DNA of 27,884 bases from an uncultured Oscillospiraceae bacterium (GTDB lineage Bacteria; Bacillota; Clostridia; Oscillospirales; Oscillospiraceae). The notes under the pieces are model-generated. The model was not told the origin of the DNA and made no database searches. It saw only the letters and a list, made by a program, of their open reading frames with translations. Below are positions 15,596-22,251 of this stretch, one piece after another (position 1 is the stretch's first letter; each line of letters begins with the position of its first letter). The position numbers and the translations under genes were made by a program. The stretch lies in assembly GCA_934511165.1 (NCBI GenBank), contig CAKSWA010000027.1, positions 1 to 27,884 on the forward strand. Reading direction: 5' to 3'.

Positions 15596-16300
15596 GTGGT
15601 TCCCATCGCTATCACGAGTGCCAGCCTGCCCGCCAAGCGGCGGATTCTCACCGTATGCGTCAAGCTGTTTTTGGAAAAGGGCTACAAGAAAACAACCGTC
15701 GCCGAGATCGTGCAGAAGGCGGACGTATCCAACAGCACGTTCCAGAACATTTTCCGCGCCAAGGACGGCGTGCTCACAGAGCTTGTCGAGTTCATGTTCA
15801 GCAACCAGTTCGGCATGGCGCGGCGCTTTACCGACGCCGAGCTTCCGCCGGTTTTCGTTTATGCCGTGGAGACCGCCATTCAGCTCACGCTCACGGAGCT
15901 CAACGAAAATCTGCGCGAGATCTATATCGAGGCTTACACGCAGAACGAGGCTTCCGAATACATTTTCCAGCAGACCGCGAAAGAGCTTCACGCCATTTTT
16001 GGCTCCTATCACCCGGAGATGACCGAGCACGATTTTTACGTCATGGAGCTCGGCTCCGCGGGCATCATGCGCGGATATATGGCGCACCCCTGCTCCGAGG
16101 ACTTCCCACTCGAGGAAAAGCTGGACGCTTTCTTCCGTCTCAGCCTTGGCGGCTACGGCGTCCCGGCAGAGGAGATCGAGCGCGTTGTGCAGAAGATCAA
16201 GTCGCTCGACATCCGTGCCATTGCGCAGGGCGTCATGCAGCAGCTCTTCCACGCGCTGGAAATGCGCTACGCCTTCTCGCTGGATTCCTCCGAAGTTTGA
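15596..16300 (+). CDS. TetR/AcrR family transcriptional regulator
   Basis: The product is about 234 aa, with an N-terminal TetR helix-turn-helix (TTVAEIVQKADVSNSTFQNI) and a larger helical ligand-binding domain of unknown specificity. The start is uncertain. ATG 15563 overlaps the predicted -10 box and has no ribosome site. GTG 15596 is used here as the first usable standard codon, but AAGGAAG (15590-15596) is better spaced (8 nt) for an ATC at 15605, from which the protein would begin xAITSASLPAKRRIL. The gene follows the phosphate transporter by 140 bp and has its own promoter, so its target may be itself or a distant efflux gene. The strong hairpin at 16437-16490 probably terminates it. 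Confidence 0.85.
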   Translation: MVPIAITSASLPAKRRILTVCVKLFLEKGYKKTTVAEIVQKADVSNSTFQNIFRAKDGVLTELVEFMFSNQFGMARRFTDAELPPVFVYAVETAIQLTLTELNENLREIYIEAYTQNEASEYIFQQTAKELHAIFGSYHPEMTEHDFYVMELGSAGIMRGYMAHPCSEDFPLEEKLDAFFRLSLGGYGVPAEEIERVVQKIKSLDIRAIAQGVMQQLFHALEMRYAFSLDSSEV

Positions 16301-16436
16301 CCGAGAATTGTTAACACCTTTATTGTAGGCAATCCGCCGGTATGCGTCCCGACCGCGCGCTCCGCAACATCCACCGCGCAAACGCCTCGAACTTGTTTGT
16401 AACTATGAGCCGGCTTATATAACTGATAACTGACAT

Positions 16437-16490
16437 AAAATGCTCCCATTCGGAGAAGCGCATAACGGCCTCTCCGAATGGGAGCATTTT
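16437..16490. terminator. Long bidirectional terminator
   Basis: A perfect 20-bp stem (16437-16456 with 16471-16490) with A run and T run at its ends and a 14-nt loop. It can stop the TetR gene from the left and the truncated membrane gene from the right. The 136 bp between the TetR stop and this hairpin hold no gene that I can see. Confidence 0.85.
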
Positions 16491-16491
16491 C

Positions 16492-17181
16492 TCATCTTGT
16501 CTCAATCACCATTGAACGATCACGTCGTTTCCGTATTGCTCCGGATAGTTTTCGATGATCCAGGCGTTGACAACGCAGATTAACCAGAACGAGCATAACC
16601 GCTGCCGGCAGAAGAGAGTTTCTCTTGGCAAATGTAAAAAGCGGAAAAACGGCCGCCATGATCATATACGCCTGTGCCAGCATTTGTATGGATTCGCTTT
16701 TCCCAACCAGCTTTGCAAAAAAGTATATATACGTGGAGCTTCCCAACGGGTACTCCTGAAAAAAGATCACCGTATCCAGAAAGTTTGGATAGCGGTTCGT
16801 TTCCAGCATTCTGCGCACCACTAATGCCCAATGCGAAAAATTGTCATAGCCGGTAAATATCTTTCCATTTACATAAGCTGCTAAAATTGCCATCACAAGA
16901 ATGAAGAAAACCGCGCTTACGGAAATATAGTCGCGCAGAAAGCCCAGGCCTTTTCTTTTCCATACAGCGTGAACCAGACCGATAAAGCCTGCGATATACA
17001 ATGCGTATGTCATTTCCGGCAGCACATTCAGTATCCCGGCAAGGAACAAAGCGCTGACCTGCAAAGCTATGGTCATGCTTGGGAGAAAACAACGGTTCAT
17101 TTTGTCCCTGGTAACAGCACGGATAATCTCAAAGGATCCCAAAGTTGAGATTGCAAAAAGGAGCAGCTTTACAACAGCCAT
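16492..17181 (-). pseudogene. 3'-disrupted polytopic membrane protein gene
   Basis: The product would be 229 aa with about six hydrophobic segments. It includes the stretch GYDNFSHWALVVRRMLETN, which I recall from much longer (500+ aa) clostridial membrane proteins resembling glycosyltransferase or flippase-type polytopes; this is unverified. After about residue 197 the sequence turns abruptly basic (RKLSGAIRKRRDRS), typical of a wrong frame. In the adjacent frame the same DNA reads VVNAWIIENYPEQYGNDVIV and stops at 16506, a more protein-like tail. An internal deletion with a frameshift near 16580-16610 is the simplest reading. ATG 17181 was chosen for GGGGAGG 9 nt upstream. A promoter and terminator remain intact. 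Confidence 0.55.
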
Positions 17182-17222
17182 TTCGATTTTCCTCCCCAAA
17201 AAGCGGCGGCCTTTCTGTCCTA

Positions 17223-17250
17223 TTATTACGCACCCAGAGTCTTTTTTCAA
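17223..17250 (-). promoter_or_regulatory. Probable promoter of the truncated membrane gene
   Basis: On the minus strand TTGAAA (17245-17250) is followed after 16 bp by TAATAA (17223-17228), about 42 nt upstream of the ATG at 17181. Confidence 0.5.
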
Positions 17251-17301
17251 GGGAAAAACTCCCACAGACATGATATCCGGGATAGAGCCCCTTTCAAGAA
17301 A

Positions 17302-17330
17302 GCCGGTGTATCGCAATGTGATACACCGGC
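17302..17330 (-). terminator. Terminator after the putative anti-sigma gene
   Basis: An 11-bp perfect stem (17302-17312 with 17320-17330) and 7-nt loop lie 10 nt after the stop at 17341. On the minus strand it is followed by TTTCTT. Confidence 0.7.
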
Positions 17331-17340
17331 CGGCTGTTTG

Positions 17341-17946
17341 TCACCAGTTGATATTCAGTTCCTGCTTGGCCGTTTCGAGCCAGAGCGCCGAGGAGCGCCC
17401 GTTTTCATCGAGACTGACTCCGACGGAGCATCCGCCGAGCCATGTTCCGTCGGAGCGCTTTATATACTCCGCGTAGCCGTAATTTGCCGTGTCATCGGAA
17501 ACAAGACCAACGAGCCAGACGTGCGTATTTCCGTCCGTGTCCGTGTAGTCATAGCGAAAAGCCTTCGTCTGCGAGAGCTCGCCGGTGATGTCGATCGATT
17601 CATTGTTGACGATGAAGATCGTCCTGCCGCCGCGCTGCACGACCGGCGGCGTCAGATTCTCCGTATGAAGACGCACCTCGTTGTAGCTTTCCCCGTTTTC
17701 GTCAATGCCGGTCGTAATTTCCATATTGTTCCCCCAGCCAAAAACATGGCTGAGGAGCTGTCCGCCGCAGGCGTACGCCGTCATGGCAAGGCCGAGCAGC
17801 AGCGCCGTGCAGGCGCAGACGAGAACCAGCCGCCGCGCCGGGCGAAAGACTTTTTCCTTTGCCGGATTTTCGGCAGCAAGAGAGATGCTGCCGGGCGCGT
17901 GCAACGCGCCGAACGCCTGTTTATAAAGTTCTTTATTGCTCATCAT
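17341..17946 (-). CDS. Membrane protein paired with an ECF sigma factor, probable anti-sigma factor
   Basis: The 201-aa product has a cytoplasmic N-terminus (about 38 residues, beginning MMSNKELYKQAFGAL), one membrane helix at about 39-58 and an extracytoplasmic domain of about 140 residues that may sense a signal. This is the layout of clostridial anti-sigma factors. I see no zinc-type HxxxCxxC motif. Its start overlaps the sigma gene by 14 nt (ATGATG... inside the sigma stop region), so the two are translationally coupled in a likely 1:1 ratio. The anti-sigma assignment comes from this pairing and topology, not from a recognised domain. A terminator follows. Confidence 0.7.
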   Translation of the reverse strand: MMSNKELYKQAFGALHAPGSISLAAENPAKEKVFRPARRLVLVCACTALLLGLAMTAYACGGQLLSHVFGWGNNMEITTGIDENGESYNEVRLHTENLTPPVVQRGGRTIFIVNNESIDITGELSQTKAFRYDYTDTDGNTHVWLVGLVSDDTANYGYAEYIKRSDGTWLGGCSVGVSLDENGRSSALWLETAKQELNINW

Positions 17947-18415
17947 CCCAAACCTCCTGCAACGCTTCTTTCAGCAGCCTGCGCCCCCGGGAAAGACGCA
18001 CCTTTACGTTTGCTTCCGTGATACGCAGTATCCCGGCGATCTCCCGCACCGAGTAATCCTCATAGTAAAAAAGATGGATCACAATCCGGTACTTTTCCGG
18101 CAGCTTCATAACCTGCTCAAAAAGTTCGCCCGCCTCCGGCGACGGAAAGGCGAGCGTTTCCGCGTACTCCTCCAACGGCACGCCTCGGCGGTGCCAGAAG
18201 GACATCGTCACGTTTTTTGCCTTGTTGATCGCCACGCGGAGCAGCCATGCCCGGATGTGCTGCTCGTCGGCAAACTGCGTATCTGTCGTGTGGTACTGGA
18301 TAAACGTATCCTGCACAACGTCCTCCGCGTCCGCGGCATTCGCGCAGACATTGAAGGCCGCGGAAAAGAGGCTGTCCTTATACTTTGCCATGACCGCACT
18401 TGTCTCTGTTTTCAT
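17933..18415 (-). CDS. ECF-type RNA polymerase sigma factor
   Basis: The 160-aa protein is a group 4 sigma-70 factor that directs RNA polymerase to a small regulon. Region 2 covers about residues 8-75, with the conserved DAEDVVQDTFIQYH and the RAWLLRVAINKAKN segment. Region 4 covers about 100-155, with LPEKYRIVIHLFYYEDYSVREI and the helix-turn-helix ending VKVRLSRGRRLLKE. ATG 18415 was chosen because AGAGGA lies 7 nt upstream; the frame is open to 18466 without a ribosome site. It is coupled to the downstream membrane protein gene. GTAACCTTT on the minus strand at 18470-18478 resembles an ECF -35 element, but I found no well-spaced -10. Confidence 0.93.
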   Translation of the reverse strand: MKTETSAVMAKYKDSLFSAAFNVCANAADAEDVVQDTFIQYHTTDTQFADEQHIRAWLLRVAINKAKNVTMSFWHRRGVPLEEYAETLAFPSPEAGELFEQVMKLPEKYRIVIHLFYYEDYSVREIAGILRITEANVKVRLSRGRRLLKEALQEVWDDEQ

Positions 18416-18501
18416 GCATGATTCCTCTTTCTGAAAGGCCCTTCGTATATAAAACAATTGAAGCATGGCAAAGGTTACATTTCTGTATAGCAGTATAGCA
18501 T

Positions 18502-18543
18502 AAACCGGCGTCCCGAAAACATCGGTCTTTGAGACGCCGGTTT
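18502..18543 (-). terminator. Hairpin at the end of the sugar operon
   Basis: An 11-bp stem (18502-18512 with 18533-18543) with a 20-nt loop lies 18 nt past the stop of the second permease gene. There is no strong T tract, so termination may be partial; it separates the operon from the sigma factor gene. Confidence 0.6.
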
Positions 18544-18560
18544 ACATAACTAATATCATT

Positions 18561-19406
18561 TTACCCCTTGAGGCCGCCGGCCTGCAATCCGGAAACGAAG
18601 TATTTCTGGCAGAGGATGAATACGATCAGCACCGGCACAAGGCTCGCCACGGACATGGCGAACACATAGCCCCACTGCGTGAACTGGTGCTGGCCGAAGA
18701 AGCCGGAAATGGCAATGGGCAGCGTGCGCTTGGCGTTATCGTTGATGACGGTCATCGCCCACGTAAACTCTTCCCACGCGGTGAGGAAGTTAAAGATACT
18801 CACCGAGGCAATAGCAGGGCTTGCAAGCGGCAATATGATGCGGAAGAACACCGTGAATACGCTGCCGCCGTCGGCATACGCCGCCTCGTCAAATTCCCGC
18901 GGGATGCCCTCGATATAGCTTTTGATCATGAACGTCGAAAACGGGATGACCCATGCGACATAAAACGGAATGAGCCCCGCGAGACTGTTCGTAATGCCGA
19001 AAAACGACGCGAGCTGGAATTGTGGGATGATGAGCGTTGTACCAGGGATGATCATCATGCCGATGACGAGCGCGAACAAGAGCTTCTTTCCCGGAAACTC
19101 AAACCGCGCGAGACAGTAGGCGAGAGCCGAGGCGATGATCGCCGCGAGGACGATCGTGATGACCGCCACAATGACGCTGTTGAGGAAATTCAGGTAAAAC
19201 TTTTCCTGCGTGAAGATGTACTTGTAATTCTCGAGCGTAAGCTCGCTGAGCTTCGGGAAGAAGTGCGGTGGGAATTCGTAAAGCGCGCCGTTCGGCCGGA
19301 GGGACGTGGAGAGCATATAGATCATCGGCATGACCGATACCGCGCCGCCGAGAAGAAGGAGGACGTACCGGAGCACGAGACTCCAGCGGTTTTTTCTGCT
19401 TTTCAT
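18561..19406 (-). CDS. Sugar ABC transporter permease, MalG type
   Basis: The 281-aa inner-membrane subunit belongs to the carbohydrate-uptake CUT1 family and partners with the MalF-type protein. About six hydrophobic helices are visible, with a cytoplasmic N-terminus (MKSRKNRW) and a large loop after the first helix. The coupling (EAA) motif that docks the ATPase reads DEAAYADGGSVFTVFFRIILP in the family position (about 175-195). The C-terminus SGLQAGGLKG is typical of MalG-type permeases. GAGGGGAG precedes the ATG, which lies 13 nt after the previous gene. Confidence 0.95.
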   Translation of the reverse strand: MKSRKNRWSLVLRYVLLLLGGAVSVMPMIYMLSTSLRPNGALYEFPPHFFPKLSELTLENYKYIFTQEKFYLNFLNSVIVAVITIVLAAIIASALAYCLARFEFPGKKLLFALVIGMMIIPGTTLIIPQFQLASFFGITNSLAGLIPFYVAWVIPFSTFMIKSYIEGIPREFDEAAYADGGSVFTVFFRIILPLASPAIASVSIFNFLTAWEEFTWAMTVINDNAKRTLPIAISGFFGQHQFTQWGYVFAMSVASLVPVLIVFILCQKYFVSGLQAGGLKG

Positions 19407-19419
19407 CTTCTCCCCTCCC

Positions 19420-20304
19420 TCAGTCGTTCTGGCGCTGCATCGCGCGAAACTGCAAAAATGCCAAAATCATCAGCGTGACGGCCACAATGAAGCTCAGCGC
19501 CGCGGCATAGCCGAACTCGCCGGTGCTGAACGCCTTATAATACATCCAGGTGAGCACCGTGTCCGTCTGGTGCATGGGCTTGCCGTCGGTAATCATTTTG
19601 ATGGACGTGAACACGTTGAAGCCGCCGATCGTGAGCATGACGAGAGCAAAGAGGATCGTCGGGCGGATGCTGGGGAGCGTGATGTACCAGAACTTCTTCC
19701 AGCCGGTGCAGCCGTCTACGTCCGCTGCCTCATAAAGCTCCGTCGGCACCGACTGGAGCGCGGCAAGGAACACCACAAGGTTCCAGCCCACGCCCTTCCA
19801 GATGCCGAGCAGCATCGCGACCGTGAGCCCGCCCCAGCGGGTATTCAGCCACGGGACATAGTCCTTCGTGAGGTGGAGCACATTGCAGAGAAAGTAGTTG
19901 AGCATGCCCTCGGTATTGAAGATATACCGGAACACGAGCGACACGATGACCCACGAGGTGATGACCGGGATATAGTAGATGACCCGGAACGTTACCTGAA
20001 AGCGCGGGATGGAGTGGATGAGCACCGCCGCGAGAAGGCCAAGCGCCATCTGTCCCGGCACGGTGACGAGCGTATAGATGAGCGTATTTTCAAAGGCAAC
20101 GATAAACGTCTTGTCGCTCACGACCGCTTTGTAGTTTTCCAGCCCCGCGAAGCTCTTTTGAAACATCGAGCCGAGATCCCAGCGCAGAAAGCTCATGATA
20201 AAGAGCTTCACGATCGGATAGACCGTAAAGAGCGCAAAAACGATGATTCCCGGCACGAGCAGCGCCGCGAACTGCGCCTTGTTTCTGCCGGAACGCAGCA
20301 TCAT
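19420..20304 (-). CDS. Sugar ABC transporter permease, MalF type
   Basis: The 294-aa CUT1 permease has about six membrane helices, starting with GIIVFALFTVYPIVKLFIM. The EAA motif is spelled EAADVDGCTGWKKFWYITLP. The track of possible starts is MTMM: ATG 20310 directly abuts the GGGGAGGG ribosome site, so ATG 20304 (7 nt spacing) is preferred, and ATG 20301 is also possible. The gene is separated from its binding-protein gene by about 630 bp of repeats, unusual for a CUT1 operon. Its expression must come by read-through or from a weak local promoter; I see only a lone TATATA near 20329-20334. Confidence 0.94.
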   Translation of the reverse strand: MMLRSGRNKAQFAALLVPGIIVFALFTVYPIVKLFIMSFLRWDLGSMFQKSFAGLENYKAVVSDKTFIVAFENTLIYTLVTVPGQMALGLLAAVLIHSIPRFQVTFRVIYYIPVITSWVIVSLVFRYIFNTEGMLNYFLCNVLHLTKDYVPWLNTRWGGLTVAMLLGIWKGVGWNLVVFLAALQSVPTELYEAADVDGCTGWKKFWYITLPSIRPTILFALVMLTIGGFNVFTSIKMITDGKPMHQTDTVLTWMYYKAFSTGEFGYAAALSFIVAVTLMILAFLQFRAMQRQND

Positions 20305-20357
20305 GGTCATCCCTCCCCTACGAAATTTATATATCTTGCCGCCATACGCGACGGGTG

Positions 20358-20370
20358 TACAGAGACTGTA
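20358..20370. other. Perfect 13-bp palindrome upstream of the permease genes
   Basis: TACAGAGACTGTA has TACAG and CTGTA arms around a 3-bp centre, within a slightly longer TGTACAG...CTGTAACA context. It lies about 50 bp before the MalF-type start and could be an operator. Confidence 0.3.
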
Positions 20371-20454
20371 ACAAGCCTCGCAGAGTTTGCTCCCGCAGGA
20401 GCAAATAGAGTATCAATCAATTTCTCCGGCGACATGTGCGTCGGAGAAAATCGG

Positions 20455-20730
20455 CCATCGATAGGCAGGGAGCCATGCGTCGGACAGGTAAGTCTTTTTG
20501 GTGCTTTTTGCCCTTTTTGTCTCGGCGGGCGGCAGCCCGCCGTCGCCAAAGAAGAACAAAAATCCCTCAAAAATCCAAGGCTGTCCGATGCGAGGCAGTT
20601 CTGCCGGAGCAGAAATGCTCTCAGATTAGGAAGAGCCCGCAGAGAATACTTTCTGTATTCGCAAGGGCTTTGACGCCATATGAGGGCATTTCCGCCCGGT
20701 AGAACCGCGTGTCTCCCTGCCTATCGATGG
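20455..20730. mobile_element. 276-bp MITE-like element with 18-bp terminal inverted repeats
   Basis: CCATCGATAGGCAGGGAG at 20455-20472 is perfectly inverted at 20713-20730; the match continues inward with 5 of 7 bases. Inside are nested arms: 20476-20487 with 20581-20592 (including GU pairs), an 8-bp GC stem 20523-20530/20535-20542, TTCTGC/GCAGAA 20599-20614, GAATAC/GTATTC 20644-20660 enclosed by AGCCC/GGGCT, and GGGC/GCCC 20684-20697. There is no transposase and I found no target-site duplication. It could be a non-autonomous mobile element, or a structured RNA folding as a multi-branched molecule. Confidence 0.55.
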
Positions 20731-20787
20731 CAAGCTCGGCTCGCAAACGTGCTCTCGTAGCGAGTGCGCTGCGGCGAGCCGCGACCC

Positions 20788-20855
20788 TTCAAACGAGAGC
20801 CCAACGTAGTGGGTCTCGTTTGAGAGCGTGTCAAAAAAGTTTTTTTGACGCGCTC
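20788..20855. repeat. Tail block of the dispersed repeat (second copy)
   Basis: Hairpin 20790-20798/20814-20822 (CAAACGAGA arms) is followed by hairpin 20824-20838/20841-20855. The first 49 bp match 7-55 at the left window edge with one substitution. Confidence 0.75.
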
Positions 20856-20931
20856 AATGCCCACTCAATGCCCCGCCGCCTTTGGCGGCGGGGCAGAATG
20901 GTATTGCAAGAAAAGACGGATTATGCTACTC

Positions 20932-22251
20932 TTAGGCAAGCAGGCCGTCGATCGTGACCGCGAGCGCGTCAAGCGTTTCTTTGACATCCGCGCCCTCGGT
21001 GAGGATCTTCGTCATGGCAACCGTGAGTTCGTTGTCGATCTCCGACCACGTGGCGACCGCCGGGCGGGCTTTCGCCGTGGTAATGGCTTCAAGGAACGGA
21101 GCGAAGGACGCGTTCTTCACGGTCTCGCTTTCGAGCGCCGTCTTGTTCACGGGGATCTGGCCGCACTTGGCCATCTCTTCCTCGGCAAACGGGCTCGTCA
21201 TGAACTGCATGAATTTCCACGCGGCGTCCTTGTGCTCGCCGTTGAACATCGCGATATCCTCACCGCCGAGCACGGAGATGGATCCGGCTTCCCCGGCGGG
21301 CAGCTGGCAGTTGCCGTAGGTCATGTCGGGATACGCGCCCGCGAGCTCCGCGGTTTTCCACGGGCCTTCCAGAAGGAAGATGTACCGGCCGGTGCCGAAG
21401 CCGTCGGTCATCGGGATGTCGCCGCTGTTGTAGCCGGAGAGCTCGCCGTTCTTCGCCATGTCCGCGAGCATCTGCACGGCAGTGATCGTCTTTTCGCTGT
21501 TGATGTAGCCGCTGGCCTTGGTATTATCCTCGTTCGTAATCTCGCCGCCGTTCGACCAGATATACGGCAGAACGTTCCAACCGGCAAGCGCGGGCTCGTT
21601 GAGCCCCCACACCGTCTGTCCGGCGCTGTTCTTCCCGGAGACCGCCGCGACAGCCTTTACAAATTCGTCCATCGTCGTCGGCACGGCAACGCCGGCCTCT
21701 TCGAGAGCCTTTTCGTTATAGAAGAGGATCTTCGTGTTGGTGTTGAGCGCCATTGCATAGTAGTGTCCGGCAACGAAGCCGGTGCTCATCGCGCTCTCGA
21801 GCAGATCGGCGGTGACGGAATCAAAATCGGCCATTTCCTCGTCCAGCGCCGTGAGGATGCCCATCTTCTGGAATTCGGGCACCCACGCGATATCCAGACG
21901 CGCCACATCCGGCAGCGTGTTGGACTGCGCGCTGATGAGGATCTTATCATGGAGGTCCGCCCACTCGTGCGAGACGGCGTTGACCTTGATCCCGGGATTC
22001 TCTTCCTCAAATCGGGGGATGAGAACATTCATAAGAGTTTCGTTCTCCGCCGACTGGGCGCTGTAGTGATGCCAGAAGTTGATCGTAACGGGTTCGGTTT
22101 CTGCGCTGCCTGCCGCCGGTTTTTCGGTGGTCTCCGCCGGCGGAACGGGGCTGGTGCTCGGCGCTTCGTTCGATCCGCACGCAGTGAATGCCGCTAACAT
22201 CATTGCTGCGAGAAGGAGAAGCGCCAGCATTTTCATGGTAGACTTCTTCAT
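20932..22251 (-). CDS. Sugar ABC transporter substrate-binding lipoprotein
   Basis: The 439-aa extracytoplasmic solute-binding protein belongs to the carbohydrate family 1 group. The N-terminus has two Lys, a hydrophobic core and a lipobox FTAC with Cys25 as the lipid attachment site. A Thr/Pro/Glu-rich linker (to about residue 50) precedes the folded domain, which starts EPVTINFWHHY. It binds an oligosaccharide, probably maltodextrin given the adjacent GH13 enzyme. ATG 22251 was chosen for the AAGGGA site and the signal peptide; the open frame upstream reads out of the amylase gene. The ATG overlaps the amylase stop (ATGA), implying coupling. A stable hairpin follows the stop. Confidence 0.95.
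   Translation of the reverse strand: MKKSTMKMLALLLLAAMMLAAFTACGSNEAPSTSPVPPAETTEKPAAGSAETEPVTINFWHHYSAQSAENETLMNVLIPRFEEENPGIKVNAVSHEWADLHDKILISAQSNTLPDVARLDIAWVPEFQKMGILTALDEEMADFDSVTADLLESAMSTGFVAGHYYAMALNTNTKILFYNEKALEEAGVAVPTTMDEFVKAVAAVSGKNSAGQTVWGLNEPALAGWNVLPYIWSNGGEITNEDNTKASGYINSEKTITAVQMLADMAKNGELSGYNSGDIPMTDGFGTGRYIFLLEGPWKTAELAGAYPDMTYGNCQLPAGEAGSISVLGGEDIAMFNGEHKDAAWKFMQFMTSPFAEEEMAKCGQIPVNKTALESETVKNASFAPFLEAITTAKARPAVATWSEIDNELTVAMTKILTEGADVKETLDALAVTIDGLLA

Larger units (their letters stand above)
20386..20893. repeat. Composite hairpin-dense repeat region inside the sugar operon
   Basis: This region has no coding sequence I can support. In order it contains: hairpin 20386-20405; hairpin 20421-20449; a 276-bp unit with terminal inverted repeats (20455-20730); hairpin 20737-20781; and a tail block 20788-20855 of two hairpins shared with the left edge of the window. 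It ends with a very stable hairpin at 20871-20893 (CCCCGCCGCC with GGCGGCGGGG) 39 nt past the binding-protein stop. The last hairpin may protect the 3' end of the binding-protein mRNA. All of this separates the binding-protein gene from the permeases. Confidence 0.7.

Noticed and set aside
20307..20570. 87-codon minus-strand frame in the repeat region
   Set aside because: It spans the permease leader and the repeat, has an unlikely composition, and is explained by the palindromic element.
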